From contig BSBK01003256.1 of the NCBI GenBank assembly GCA_027943335.1, positions 2,373,001 through 2,437,000 of the forward strand: a stretch of 64,000 nucleotides of DNA. Reading direction: 5' to 3'. Positions 12,161 through 24,752 of the stretch are shown here, piece by piece. Below the pieces are notes generated by a model, which saw only the letters and a program-made list of their open reading frames with translations, searched no databases and was not told the DNA's origin. Both the position numbers and the translations under genes were made by a program. The stretch comes from Chamaecyparis obtusa (lineage: Eukaryota > Streptophyta > Pinopsida > Cupressales > Cupressaceae). Positions within the stretch are counted from its first letter, which is position 1. Each line of letters opens with the position of its first letter.

Positions 12161-14296
12161 TCTTTGCCTAGAATAGCCTATCTTTGACTTTGTTGGTTGA
12201 ACGCTTGGAATCTGCCCAACACTGTCTCTAACTCATCCACGCTAACACTTGGCGCTGATTCCTGCTTGTATTCGAAGACCGCTATTGCCCTTTCAGATCT
12301 TCCCAAGCCTTCCTCCCACTCTGGCAACAAGTCCCGAGCTGTATGCATGTTATTTGAGAAAGAGGAGAGGTTTTCAAAGTCATACCTTGTGAAATAATTT
12401 AATTTAAAAGATTCCTCTAACTTGCTTTTCAAGTTGCATATAGTTATTTCATCTTCAGCCAACCTCTGTAATAGCAGTAATGCAACCGTGTTGGAGATCT
12501 CTTGTTGGATATTCTAAGCTATCCCTTTCAATCGAGTGGACTCCCTGGTGAAATGTTCAAACATTTCCTTGGCTGTGATCACTGCACTGTACCACCAGAT
12601 AAAGTCATATGCTTCTCCTTCCCCGATGACTCCACCATCAATCAATAATTGTCTAGGAGTTTCCATCAAATCTTGCAAATTTGAGATCACCTCCTCCTGA
12701 TAAATGTGCTCGTCTTCCCATGACTCCTCCATGCAATGTACCTTGGAAAGGATGGCCAGTGCTCTATCATAAACTCGCACTAAGTCCTTAGCATGCTTGT
12801 ATGCTTCATTCTGGATGCCTTCGATCCAAAATTTTGCACCATGAGTAGTTCGTCTGATTCTATCTATACCCTCCATTGACACAATTGGAATAACTGGAGG
12901 AGGAACGAAAGACGAGCTTTCCTCTCGCACTGGATGAGGTAGATTGTTTATGTATTCACACAAGGCCTTGATCTTTCCTTTCTATTTCTGTTACTTGCCT
13001 TCTAGCTTCCTCATCTTATCTTTCATAGCTTGTGCAAAATCATTAAATTCTTCCATAACCTGCTCTCGAGAAGCATGACCTAGATCAATCTCTTTTACAT
13101 GGTACTCATCCGCAGTGATATGATCCTTTGTCTTATCAATTGTAGGTGTTGCAAATTGTAGAACTTTGGATCCAGAATCTCCTCTGATTACTTTGGCAAA
13201 CCTTTTAGCTTTTCTTTTCTCCTTAGACTGGTTGACTCGGTTCAGGATTTCCTACAATTCGATTGTCGGGTCAACCTCTTTCTCTTGACACCTTTGTATT
13301 CTTTGCCTTAACCATTCTGGAACAACATGATTTTGATCATTTTGAACTGTCAACTGCTCTTGTCCTTGCCTCGCCCTGATATCAATTTCTTCCTCAGCAC
13401 TAGGACTTTCCACCGTTACCTCCAGAGTTGGCACCTCTATTGCAGGAATCTCTGCCTCAACTGCAGGAATCTTTGCTTCTATCTCAAGAGCTTCTATTTC
13501 CATTATTTCTCGCTCAAAGATAGCGGCAAGACTTTCCTCTGTGGTGATATCTTGCTCTCTGCTTCTTCCTTGTGCAAGTCCCTCATCGGCATTGATACTC
13601 AATCTATCCTGCACTAGCCTGGCCATGTGATCTTGCCTTGTTCTTCTTCTGCTTGCCTCTACCTCTTCCCTAGTGAAAGGGCCTATCTCCTGCAAAATCA
13701 GAGTCTCTCTGGGTGAAGATGGAACATTCGCTGATCTCTGCCTTTTCTACTGAGGCTCTTTAATGTGAATATTTGGCCTACTCGATTGTACTTAATGAGC
13801 AACACTTTTTCGTTTTCTTCTTTCTGCACTTCTTGATGGAATTCCTCCTTCTTCCATCCTTCCTCCTGATGGCTGCTTTGGTCTCTCATCTCTCAGTGGT
13901 TGACGACCCATCATCTTGAATGTCAAACCATCCTCCAACACAGTCAACTTGCTCAATTGTTGTTCAGTCAACCACTTTGTGAAATCCAAGACTGGTGCAG
14001 ATAATGTATCAATGTCTAAAGTCTCTTTCTTCGACTAGTCATAGGGATGAATGATTCTTTCCTTCTCTGGATTGTATCCCTTCTGGATCACGTTCATATC
14101 TTCTTCCATCTGATCATGTACTAGAAAAATCTTGCATGCCTTGATCATGCTCAGTGGCAACCTAGAACACATCCTTTTTTTGATTTCATTCTCATCTGCA
14201 ACATTAGCTCAGAAATCCTCAAGGTGCATTTTGTGTTGATATTTTGCACTTGCCATTGTTCTAATTTTGTTAAATGGATCATAATCTGGCCTCCCT

Positions 14297-14600
14297 AGAT
14301 ACAATGGCAGACAAAAGAAATGCAACTCGTTGATGATCTCTTGACTGCTTTCAAACACAGACACATTCCAACTTTATCTTCGCCTATGGAATTGGAAATT
14401 CCAATCCCAACTTCCTATTTCCCTTCTGAATTTTATCATAGACTATCAGCTGACGAGTGATCTCCAACAAAACCATCTTGTTAGTGGGATACTACGGGAG
14501 CTTGTATGGTTGTGAAGAAAATCCCTACAACCTGATGTAGGAGAAAGTAGGAAACTGCATGAACCAAGCTCCATATTCCTGCACTAATTTCATTGTTCCT
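14297..14600. repeat. Direct repeat, left copy of a 304-bp pair
   Basis: This sequence is repeated at 16063-16366 with about 3% differences by eye. Both copies are coding sequence of the minus-strand ORF. They flank a 1462-bp AT-rich segment foreign to the ORF. Confidence 0.9.
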
Positions 14601-16062
14601 TTCTTGACCCCTTTTTGGACCCTTTCTTGATTTGTTCTAAAAATTCCCTTTTTGGGTTTGAATCATACTTAGAGATTGTAATCAACAACTATCATGCATC
14701 ATTAAGCATTCAAATCATATTATATTAATAATAATCTCTAAATCATAATATATACTTAAACTCTAATTCCTTACTTCACTTCTAATCACAAATCTTACAA
14801 AAGATGGTAGATTTATTGTGTTAGGACGCATGCACAGTCTACAAGTGGATTCCCTCAAGGTTCTACCTATCTCAGGATCTTTCCATCATGTGACCGATTT
14901 ACCCGCCTCTTCCTATACACACTCCCTATTCCCTTAATAGTGATTATTGAGTTATTAAGGAATTGACCAAGTATATATAAATAATTTATATTACAAAAAT
15001 ATAAATAAACCGCTATATAATTTCATTCTTATATAAACTGTATATATAATTTTGATTATCAATAATATAGAATTCTAATTATTAATAATTAAACATATTC
15101 AATATATATAAACTTTACTTTTAATATATTTATTATACAACATAAATAATTGTATCATTTTAATATCTATGTATATAAATCTACGTCCTCCATATTATTT
15201 CATCATCCAAGTATATAAGTTTCTCTGGTTCATTTCTTATATATAGTATTCCCTCCTTGATATAATATATATTTCTTAGTCTTTTGAAGCTATCCATTTT
15301 ATATTATAATATTATTTTATCTTTCATTCCATGACTATTCATCTTTTCTCGGAATATATATATATATTTATTTTCTTCCCTTGAGTTCCTCCTACATTTC
15401 CTCCTTTATTTTCTCCTATCTTTTCTCCTTCATTTTCTCCTAACTTTTCTCCTTCATTTTCTCCTATATTATTATCTCCCAAGTTTTTTCATATTATTTC
15501 TTAAATGTTCTTCCTTTTCCCTCCGCGTGTCTTCCTCCGTGTCCTTTCCTATGCTCGGGACCTTGTTTAAGTAGCAACATCTCCCTAAACATCACATCGC
15601 AGGCAAGGTGATGAATGGCATCGCTTGACTTAACCAAGAGTTAATGTATTGCTATCGTTATTTACTAATATTATTGTTATCACTATGTATTGTCATCGCC
15701 ATTCACGTTATATTATTTTATAAGAATTTAATAATATAGATATTGACTTATATTATTAAATAATATATATATATTGTTAAAAAGAATATTATTTAATAAT
15801 ATTGATATTGAATTATATTATTAAATAATATATATATTTAAAAGAATATTATTTAATAATATTGATATTGAATTATATTATTAAATAATATATATATTGT
15901 TAATATGTTTTTATTATTTATTTCTAAGCTTAATTAATAATTTATAATTAATGACAATATTAATTGAATGTCATAGACGAATGAATTAATCACGAAATTG
16001 AACAAGTATATATATATACATAAAATTAAAAGTATACATTATTTGTGGTCCATGACATTCTG
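14601..16062. other. AT-rich insertion between 304-bp direct repeats
   Basis: This non-coding segment interrupts the ORF. From about 14930 to 16040 it is extremely AT-rich, with a 60-bp unit repeated in tandem at 15781-15840 and 15841-15900 and more loosely at 15721-15780. A short pyrimidine array (CTCCTT/TTTTCTCCTA phrases) lies at 15390-15470. It has no ORF or terminal inverted repeats that I can see. The long flanking duplication does not fit a simple transposon TSD. Confidence 0.6.
15721..15900. repeat. AT-rich tandem repeat, 60-bp period
   Basis: Two units (15781-15840 and 15841-15900) are almost identical. A third, less perfect unit precedes them. Confidence 0.9.
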
Positions 16063-16366
16063 AGATACAATGGCAGACAAAAGAAATGCAACTCGTTGAT
16101 GATCTCTCAACTGCTTTCAAACACAAACACATTCCAACTTTATCTTCGCCTATGGAATTGGAAATTCCAATCCCAACTTCCTTTTTCCCTTCTGAATTTT
16201 ATCATAGACTATCAGCTGATGAGTGATCTCCAACAAAACCATCTTGTTAGTGGGATACTGCGGGAGCTTGTATGGTTGTGAAGAAAATCCCTACAACTTG
16301 ATGTAGGAGAAAGTAGGAAACTGGATGAACCAAGCTCCATATTCCTCCACTAATTTCATTGTTCCT
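16063..16366. repeat. Direct repeat, right copy of a 304-bp pair
   Basis: Duplicate of 14297-14600, offset by 1766 bp. The true upstream coding sequence of the minus-strand ORF adjoins this copy at 16367, and the true downstream sequence adjoins the other copy at 14296. Confidence 0.9.
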
Positions 16367-17297
16367 ATTGATAGTCTTACATGCAATCTCTTCTGCAAAG
16401 TCCTTACAATACACATTGCAAAGGCGTCATTGACTTAGACATAATCATCTATGACATGCAAATGCAACTGAGGGTAGCATTCATGTACTTTCAAATGCGG
16501 AGTGTTACTTCCAACTGTCCCCTTGCACCTCATTCTGTCATACCTTGTATTTCGTGCCAACATGTAGATGACATAGGAGCTCATATAAAACTTCCTTGAC
16601 TCTGCCAGATTCACTAATTGCTCGTATAGGTTGTCATTGACCTCTCCAACCCAATCCACATGGTTGTACACTACCTGTTCAACCAAATACCACATCCATG
16701 TCTCGAACAGATAGGATTGTGGCATCCCAAAAATTCTGCTTAGCTTCATGACTAAGTCGCTATATTCCCGGTGAAAATCAAGCCATACTAGCTCCTTAGG
16801 CAATTTGGTGTAGTGGGATCTATTCTTTATCAACCATTTATTGTTTATGATGCTTTCATAATGTTGAACCACGACGGTGTAAATTCTGCATGCTTTTTCT
16901 TTTGTCTTTAATACCAACTTCTGGGATGAAGGGATTCGAAATTCTTCTAAGATAGTTGGTGGAGAGAGATCTGCAACGACATCTGAATCTTTAATTGTTG
17001 TCTCTGGGATTGTAGTGCTTCACACATTCCACGATCAAATCAACATGTTGAAAAGCCAGACGGAAGCTTGCTGCAATTACGATCCCACAATTCACAATCC
17101 TGATGGCCAAATGTGTTGGTTGATGATCCTTGTATCCGAACATTCTTCTATGAAACTCGTTCATGTCCAAGCATCCGAGGTTGGTATCTCCAACTTCTGT
17201 CCATTTTGACACGATTTTGGATTCTAGATAAAACTCTCTTTGTTCATTCTTTATCAGTTGCTTCCTGGTCACACTCGTTCCTCTGGACTCCGCCATT

Positions 17298-17475
17298 CTT
17301 GCAAAATAGAAATTAAAACGAACATAAGAACGTGCAAGAAAATGTAGAAAAGCAGACACAATTCCTCCATAAAGGAGAAAATTTGGAAATTTATCAAAAA
17401 TCCTCAAGTTTCTCCAACATAGAACTTTCTCTCTCCTCCAGGAATTTATGGTTTTTCACAAGTTTTTTAACTTAC
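17298..17475 (-). other. Probable 5'-UTR intron of the minus-strand ORF
   Basis: A consensus donor (GTAAGTT, minus 17475-17469) and an acceptor after a T-rich tract (TTTTGCAAG, ending at 17298) bracket 178 nt. The acceptor sits two bases before the ATG at 17296, so splicing would join the 5' leader directly to the start codon. Confidence 0.5.
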
Positions 17476-17600
17476 TGCAGAAAGATTTCCTCAAGATTCT
17501 TCTTTTTCTTTGAAAAAACTTCTCACAAATTCTCTTGAATCTTCGAAACTTTTCTCTCAACTTGTTCTTCAGACTTTGTGTGAGAATAAAATGATGAAGA

Positions 17601-17610
17601 CCTTATATAG
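17601..17610 (-). promoter_or_regulatory. Internal TATA box for the minus-strand ORF
   Basis: CTATATAAGG lies on the minus strand about 125 bp upstream of the intron donor and 305 bp upstream of the ATG. This is an internal position, not an LTR, so it suggests a separate promoter for the extra ORF. Confidence 0.5.
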
Positions 17611-17783
17611 ACTTTCATCTCGAAAAACTGCTTTAATGATTGCACCAATTTTAGGTAGAGGCATTGTTTTCTCCCAAGTTCCCAATTTTGAAGAGATTCT
17701 TTGCCACTTGTCTAAGTTTTTCTCTTGTTTTTTAGGAAAGTTGCTAATTTGAGTTTTTTAAACTTTGTGAAGAAGTTTTATCC

Positions 17784-19039
17784 TGTTATCTATATTGAGC
17801 ATTAAAGGTTGTCATTAGTATCAAAGGTTATCAAAGATATCGGTCGGTCACTTACATTGAGCAAGTCGGTAACAAGAAGTAAGACAGACTAGTCGGTAAA
17901 GCATACACACCGAGCACTACACAGTTTACCGAGCAACAGCATCACTGACACTGACACCAACCGACATCGAGAGATAGTAAACACCGAGCATCTGTATACA
18001 TCGAGCAGTTTATACAGTGTTTACTGAGGATCACAGAAAACGGCATAGTAATCTGAAATGGCACATTCTTCTATGCAAACAGTTACAACAGATCAGAAAA
18101 TGTTTTACCAAGATCGAGGAACATTTATTGTTATGATATTCATTAAATGCAATGTATATCTTATGTAATAGTTCGATCTAGGTTATTTTTGTATATCGTA
18201 GATCTTAGGGTTATGATTAAGTTTTGTAACCTAATTTTGTTAAAGCGGCAAAAGCAGATCGCTATATAATTGTTTGTTTACATCATTTGTGATGTGAACT
18301 GATATGAGAACAGATATATGAATCAAGGAGAAATTGAAGCACTTGCCTAATTTCAAGTTTATCAGTTGCCAGAACCGAGCAGAATAGAGGACAGAATAGA
18401 AGTTTATCAGATTAAGCAGAATCAGAGAAGGCTACTGAGCAGTTCAGAGCAGAGATACATTACAGTTGAGGTGATATTTTATCAGTACTTATAGATCTGT
18501 ATCAGACAATTGAATTGTCAATTTGCAGATAATTGCCAATTGCTTTCTAATAATTGTGATAGAGTTTTTGGATAAATTTCTTAACAGAGTAGACTTAACA
18601 GTCTTATGTAAATCTCTTAACCGAGTGCACACTTCATTAGTGTTGTTAAAATCCTATAACTAGGTAGATCTAGCTGATCTAACATGTTACTCCTAACAGG
18701 GTAAGATCACCAGAAGTGATCAAAACTTGTAGCCCTAACAGGCAAACCTTTTCTATCTGCAATAGTGAAGAATTTGTGGGTGTCATCCCCACTGCAGTTT
18801 TTACCTTCTAACAAGGGTTTTTGCGTTACCAAAATACTTGTGTTATGTGATTGCTATTTGATTTCATGTTGTTTACTTTCATAAGTTAAATGGATGATTG
18901 ATTCATGCAATTAGATACAAGTTATTTTGCAAGGTTATCACTGTTTACAGTCATAGATTAGAAAGGTTTACAAGTAAAGTTTTTGAAGGCACTGATTCAC
19001 CCCTCCCCTCTCAGTACCTTATCTCTCCTAATTCCAACA
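17784..19039 (+). repeat. 5' LTR of the 8.24-kb element
   Basis: This 1256-bp LTR is rich in ACCGAGCA and GGTCGGT motifs in the U3 part (17830-18010) and in CCTAACAGG phrases in the U5 part. It ends CTGATTCACCCCTCCCCTC then ATTCCAACA, a copia-like 3' end. Confidence 0.93.
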
Positions 19040-19041
19040 AT

Positions 19042-19053
19042 TGGTATCAGAGC
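19042..19053 (+). other. Primer-binding site, initiator tRNA-Met type
   Basis: TGGTATCAGAGC, two bases after the LTR end, matches the complement of the 3' end of plant initiator tRNA-Met, the usual primer of copia elements. Confidence 0.9.
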
Positions 19054-19103
19054 ACAGTTCTCTTATTGAACAGTTTAACCACTGAAGGGTAAAGATCTAA
19101 ATC

Positions 19104-20506
19104 ATGGAGAGATATAAGCTTGACAAGACTATTGAGAATCAGAAGATACAAATGCAGATGTTTGTGGAACAGTACAAGCAAGTGAAAGAAGAATTGAAGA
19201 AATTATTGGCTGAAAGAAAGAACCTAGCCATATTACAAAATGAAGTTGGTTACCATGAAGAAGCGATTGATGAATCATTTGATCATTGTGGATCTAGCTC
19301 AGGAAGTATATTAGACGGATCTGAAAGCATAATCTCTAAATTGTCTGAAAAGAATTTGCACCTAACCGAGCAAGTGAAAGCACTTCAAATCGGTCAAGAA
19401 TCTCAGATGGTGAGAATGGTGGAAATCATGAACAATGCTAGAGAAGCCGAGCAAGAGAGGAATCTGGCTATTGAAGACCGAAGACAAATGACTTAACAAC
19501 TTCAAACTAAAGAGAGTGAAATTCAGAGACTCACCGATCGCCATTTCCAAGTATCCAATTAGATGATGACTATGAATCAAGAAGTTAACAAAGTAAATGG
19601 TGAATTATCAAGAAGACTAGAAGATGTTGCTAGACTCAGAGAGGAAAATGAAAAGCTGAGAAATGAAGTAAAAACTCAACAGCAACACAATGAAATGAAA
19701 AGATTGGCTGAGGATAGTTCTAAGAAGATAGATGATTTTTTGATCAGTCAAAGGAGATATGGAAGCAAAGCTGGATTAGGCTATACCGGCGAAGGAGAAT
19801 CATCACAACAAGCTGAACGAGTCAACCGCAATCAAAATCAGAGACCTAAAGTGCTGTCATGCTATCACTGTGGCAAACTAGGTCATGCTTGTAATGTTTT
19901 TAGAAGTAGAGCACAAGGTAAACTTCCTGTTACTCCTAAGTTTGATGGATATTGTTATTATTGTGGAAAATATGGACATCAAGCATATGAATGTAGATCT
20001 AAGTTGAATGATATTGCTAACAATACTACTGTTGAGAAGATATGCTATACTTGTAATAAACATGGACACACTGCAAGAGAGTGTAAGGCTAAGATGAAGC
20101 AAGTATGGACTCCTAAGCTAAAAATACAACGCAAGCCTTATCAATCGAAGAAACAAGGTAACTCTTATGTTTGGGACTATAACACTTGGGCTAACTGTAT
20201 TGCTTGTGGTAGATATGGACACATTGCAGCAAACTGTTACAGAAAGAGATGGGCTGGACAATCTAGAAACTGGTCAGGAACCGGATGGCATGCCTGCACT
20301 GCCATAAGGTCAGTCATTTAAGCGAAGACTGTAGAGACCGAGCACCAAAGGAAGATCATGTATTTGAGAGTGGAAACACCATAGCAAATATCATGAAGAT
20401 CAGGAACACTATGTGGAGAAAAGCATCTAATGAGAATGTTGAGTCAAGTAACACTGTCGGTGAAACCTCGTCCACTGGATTGGGTGACATCAGTAACTCC
20501 ACTTAA
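19104..20506 (+). pseudogene. Coiled-coil protein with five CCHC zinc knuckles
   Basis: The gag-position ORF of the 8.24-kb element presumably packages element RNA. It starts at ATG 19104, 51 bases after the PBS. The first half (19104-19730) is strongly heptad-like and charged. CCHC knuckles follow: CYHC...H (last Cys replaced by Phe), CYYCGKYGHQAYEC, CYTCNKHGHTAREC, CIACGRYGHIAANC and CLHCHKVSHLSEDC. Typical copia gags carry one knuckle behind a capsid fold; I see no capsid block here. Damage: TAA 19494-19496 and TAG 19560-19562, each one C-to-T change from Gln, and a frameshift between 20285 and 20321 that puts the fifth knuckle in another frame. Confidence 0.85.
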
Positions 20507-20856
20507 GGTGACAAAGGTATGTATGGGACTGATATTTCAAATTGATCACATTTTTCATACAATTCCTTATACATGATGTGCAAATACCAAATCAGCATGA
20601 ACGAAGATGCATTATGGTTTATATGTTATGAGCTAACAATGTCATATATAGTCGGTAAAAGAGAGACCGAGAGTTGGTTACTCGTCAGTAATCACTACAT
20701 AAGGTTAACTGGACAACAGTGTAAACTAATAGAGAATTCCTATGTTAACCGAGCGAAAAGTAAATTATAGACATCACCGAGCTGACAGTTGTTATGAACC
20801 AAGATTTAGGTCAAGCATTTAATGCACGAAAGATTGAGCGGGAATATCAAAAAGTC

Positions 20857-20864
20857 TATAAATA
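20857..20864 (+). promoter_or_regulatory. Internal TATA box of the second ORF
   Basis: TATAAATA lies 200 bp before the ATG of the second ORF, in a gap without coding sequence. A consensus splice donor (GTAAGTAC at 21001) lies between them. The nearest AG (21043) would make a 43-nt intron, too short for a plant, so splicing here is unresolved. Confidence 0.5.
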
Positions 20865-21063
20865 CACGGGAAACAGAGTTCATTGTTACATTGCGATTTC
20901 AAAGAGCGAAGATTTTACAGAGAAGAGTTCGAGCAAAGATTTTCAGAAAGATTCAAAGCTATTATAGATCGAACCGACATCACTTTTCGAAGAACTCCGA
21001 GTAAGTACATTTGCTACCAAACACTTTATCAGTTCATTGCTAGCCGAAACCCTAAATCTATTT

Positions 21064-24000
21064 ATGGCATCAACATCGTCCGCTAGCAAATCACAAAGTA
21101 TTGAGGAGGAAGTAAATCTAATCGTTAGGGCAAATTTTGACGAACCTAAGTTCAAGCCACATCCCAAGGTTGCATCGCAAATAGATTCTATGGGCGCTTT
21201 CTCAAGCATCCCAGAGAGGGTTCTATTGACAGAAGATGTAAGATCGTATATTCATTGCAAAATTGGTGAAGTAGGAGACTTTGAAACTGTTGCAGCATAT
21301 CAACAAGTCTGTGGCACCGATGGAAAATTGAAACAAGAACACAAGAAGATTGAGGAATCAGGGTTATCGTGTGTTGTATACTTTCCGCAATCATTTAAGA
21401 CAGATTGGATCAGAATCGTATTGAGTAGGTTTCATGATGGAAAATTTTGGTTAGATAAACTAGTAGAGGTCACTAAGAAAATGATCAGTAGGGTTACTGG
21501 CTACCCTACAACTGACAAAACAAAAGCTTTCTGTAGCTCGTCATGAACAGATGTTGAGAAGTTCACTGGAGCTCAATGGGATGGAAGAGCACTAAAAATT
21601 TCAACAATCAAAGACCCAACAGTTAAATTCGCAGCACATGTGATCGGGTACAAAATATTTCAATCAAGCAGACTCAACAACGTACCCTGCAGCGCAATAG
21701 ACATGGCGCATAAAATTGTGAAGAAAGACCACCAAATTGATCTTGCCGAGGTACTACTACATCAACTATAGGAAAACATGAAGACAATTAGGACAAAGAA
21801 TTCTAATACCTGTAAGTTTGGATCACTACTTGTTTGTATATTTTTCTATCTACAAAAGTTTGTACTTGGCGTCGGTAAAGTAAATTGGCAATCAGATAAA
21901 CTGATAACGACACAAATTACCGATATGATGAGTAAGTTAGGAGATAATTTGAATAAAGAATTTGATGCATACTTCAAAGAATTTCAGACCAAAATGCATC
22001 AAAGAAGTAGAATTCCAAGGGAATTAGTTGAAAAGTTTGAGACAGATATTTGTTTTGTAGTCAACACAGATCATACTATGATAAGAGCAGTTGAACCTAG
22101 AATAAAATGGTTGGCACCTATGGGTTATGAAATGAATCATGATTTCGGTTTGAAATCTATAAAAGCACTACTAGCAACACCAAAAGACCCCACTGCCACT
22201 AGGTTCGGAACATATGAAGAGGCCAAATCTAGAATCACAACAGGCATAGAGATCAGTAAAATGTCTAGAAAGGCAAAGAAAATGAAGAAAGATCTAGTTG
22301 CAAGATTTGGAGATGTTTCTGACTCATCTGAGGGGTCACCAGTACCAATAGCAAGCGAAGGACAGTTACAGTTAGATGATAAGCCATATGGCAGTGAGGA
22401 GACCGAATCTGAAAACGAACAAGATCCTACACCGGTCCCTCCTACTAAAGCTACACAAAAGAAACAACTACCAGGAGGATGAAGAAATTGAAGATGACAT
22501 AAATCAATTCAAGGTGATCAGCAACAAGATAAGGTCGATAGATGAAATTATTGAAGACATAATTGAGAATGGTGATCTTAATGATCCGGAACTAGGCAAA
22601 TTTGACAAGAAGTCATCTGAGGATCAAACCAAGATAGAAGAGGCAGTCATCCAAATGATGATAAAATTCAAGCGAGTTCCATTGGAATTTGCATGTTCAT
22701 TACCAAGGGAGTTGGATGATAGGATAAACCAAAAGTGGGCTTATGCACTGGAAACCGAGAAAAGAAAGAGAGAAAGATCTCTAGTTCGGGCAGCTCCACA
22801 TCTCAGTCTACCGGAAATTGATGAACACATGGCTAACTACCAAGCAAGATTAAAGGTAAAGCACTGAGCCATGACAATACTAGATGAGAACATGGCAGAC
22901 GTAGATGAGACTGGTGATTTTCTATGGAAATCTATTTTTGAGGCCAGAGCAAAAGATGAGCAGGATGCATTCCTGAATTTGTCTAAGAAGAGACAACTTT
23001 CCAAAGATAAAGGTATTTGCATTGATGATGGCACAACAAAGAAGTCAAAGAACACCGGTACATCAGTTACCGAGGTAATTGATATCACAGAGGAAAAGGA
23101 AGAAATAAGTGTTTCATAGGATGCACTGGATCTAGTAGAGATCGAAATAAAGCAGAAAACCGATGATGATGTACTCATTGAGGACATCACAAATGGTGAT
23201 CCTGATGACAAGGAAGATGAGGATGTAAACATTGCACCGGTCAACACTAAAGATGAGGCACAAGCCACTAAAAGTGCATTTACATCATTATCGGGTAAGC
23301 TTCCTGTACTTGCAGAAGCAGTAGAAATCATTTCACAAGTACAACCCGACGGCTCAGACCCCGAGCAACACAAAGAAACAATAGAGGTACAAGAAACTAA
23401 GAAACCTGCAGAGATAGACGAGCCTAACAAAACAGAGGCACCTTCCACTGAGACTAAGGTACAAGATGAGACAAAGGCAACCGAGGTGATCCCACTTGAC
23501 ACCACATCCGAGGCTCCCACTCCATCAACCGAGACAACGGCTACCGAGGAGTAGAAGAAGGAAGAAAGTATGTCAGCTGGGAAGGATACTCCGAAGACTG
23601 GAGACAAGTCTCTTGTTGTTATTGAGAAGAAATCACCACTTGCACCGGAGAAGAAGAAGAAAAAGAAAGGAAAAGGGTCGGTCACCCTAGATGAAGTGAT
23701 AATTATCCCAAAGTGTGACCCGAGGACCCTTAGCCCCGAGGAACCAAGCAAATATGGGGAACTATGTTCAAGAAAAGCAGCACAAGAGAAGTTGAAGCAA
23801 GAAGCTAAGAGAAAAGCAATTCTAGCAGATGTGAGGGATATCCTACAACATGTCATACCTGAGGTGAATATTGATGAAGATACTCCGATCATAGATCAAC
23901 TTGCTATATTAACAGAGAAGATCAATGCCCCAGATACTGATGCAGACAAATGGATTGAAGAAAGGGCAGAATCCAGGATATAGAATAAACTAGCAGAAAG

Positions 24001-24505
24001 AATTAGCCTAGAAGTGGCACTCAAAAAGGTCAAATTATCTGAGGTAATCACCGAGATGAAATCAATCACCCAGTTAATTTGTCAATTCTTATTAAAGCTT
24101 TGCATTGTAGAAACCTTCACTGTTGAAGTCAGTGAAAAGATAAAAGAACTGGAAGCAGAAATCAAGACAAGTGCAACTACAGCTATAACTGAGCCAAATG
24201 CTTTCTCAAAGCACATTCACCGAGTTCAGGAACTCAGGCGGTTAATAGCAGATTTAAAGAAACAAGAAGAGCACATAACTGAGTTACAGACAGAACTCCT
24301 GCCATACTTGAAATTTTTTGAGGCACACATTGTCAAAGCATAACAACTTGTAGCAACACCAGAAATTTCTGTGTTGGATAACATCTTTGACATGCATGCA
24401 CAAGTCGGTCTTGAACACATTGCTCTTACCAACTTGAAAGAGGAATGGGAAAACCTCTTGGAGTCAGTAAAGAAAACCCATCAGCACATTTTTGATAAGT
24501 TCTGA
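21064..24505 (+). pseudogene. Large second ORF of the 8.24-kb element, function unknown
   Basis: About 1,150 codons from ATG 21064 (MASTSSASKS) to TGA 24503. I recognise no catalytic domain. The N-terminal 400 residues look globular (YFPQSFKTDWIRIVLSRF, KKMISRVTGYPTTDK, SRLNNVPCSAIDMAHK, FGSLLVCIFFYLQKFV). The middle is acidic and Thr/Glu/Pro-rich (22300-23560). A lysine run near 23650 (EKKKKKKGKG) could be a nuclear signal. The C-terminus (23750-24500) is charged and helical. Stops near 21544, 21769, 22865, 23117, 23551, 23981 and 24341 and one frameshift near 22480 break it. Its size, layout and promoter parallel the minus-strand ORF at 12178-17296, so both may belong to one class of extra ORF. 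Confidence 0.7.
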
Positions 24506-24752
24506 GTATACAGTTTTTGTATTTGGCATTATTATCAAAAAGGGGGAAAACAATGTATATACTGATATGCCAAATAATGAACAAAGGGGAAAACAATAGA
24601 TGCTATGTATACGACATATTACTGGGTGCATGCATCGAGGGGGAGTACTTAGTACTTAGAAATTTTGATAAGCATATATGTATATGGTGGAGATATAAGT
24701 TATATATAGAAATTTTTTGTCTATATACATTCGAAGTTTTGATACTTTTGCC

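Larger units (their letters stand above)
12178..17296 (-). pseudogene. Large retroelement ORF of unknown function, about 1,100 codons
   Basis: The minus-strand ORF starts at ATG 17296 (MAESRGTS) and ends at 12178. I recognise no enzyme domain. The N-terminal third is globular (KLPKELVWLDFHREY, IFGMPQSYLFETWMW near 16800-16690). The middle (13700-13250) is charged, with repeated IEALEIEAKIPAVEAEIPAIE-type phrases. The C-terminus (12960-12180) has alternating hydrophobic and charged helices that may form coiled coils. Damage is mostly single nonsense codons; frameshifts lie near 16950 and near the duplicated insertion at 14297-16366. Just downstream is an LTR in the same orientation, so this is an extra ORF of a non-autonomous or partly deleted LTR element. 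No gag or pol is seen beside it. Function unknown. Confidence 0.65.

Noticed and set aside
14601..16062. Helitron or DNA transposon for the AT-rich block
   Set aside because: No terminal inverted repeats, no TC/CTRR ends, and the flanking duplication is 304 bp.
21001..21043. Possible 43-nt intron after the consensus donor in the leader of the second ORF
   Set aside because: Too short for plant splicing. The donor is noted, but no acceptor can be assigned that keeps the ATG.
22837..23892. Minus-strand open frame of about 350 codons, Ser-rich
   Set aside because: It is the antisense shadow of the acidic, Glu/Thr-rich part of the second ORF of the 8.24-kb element.
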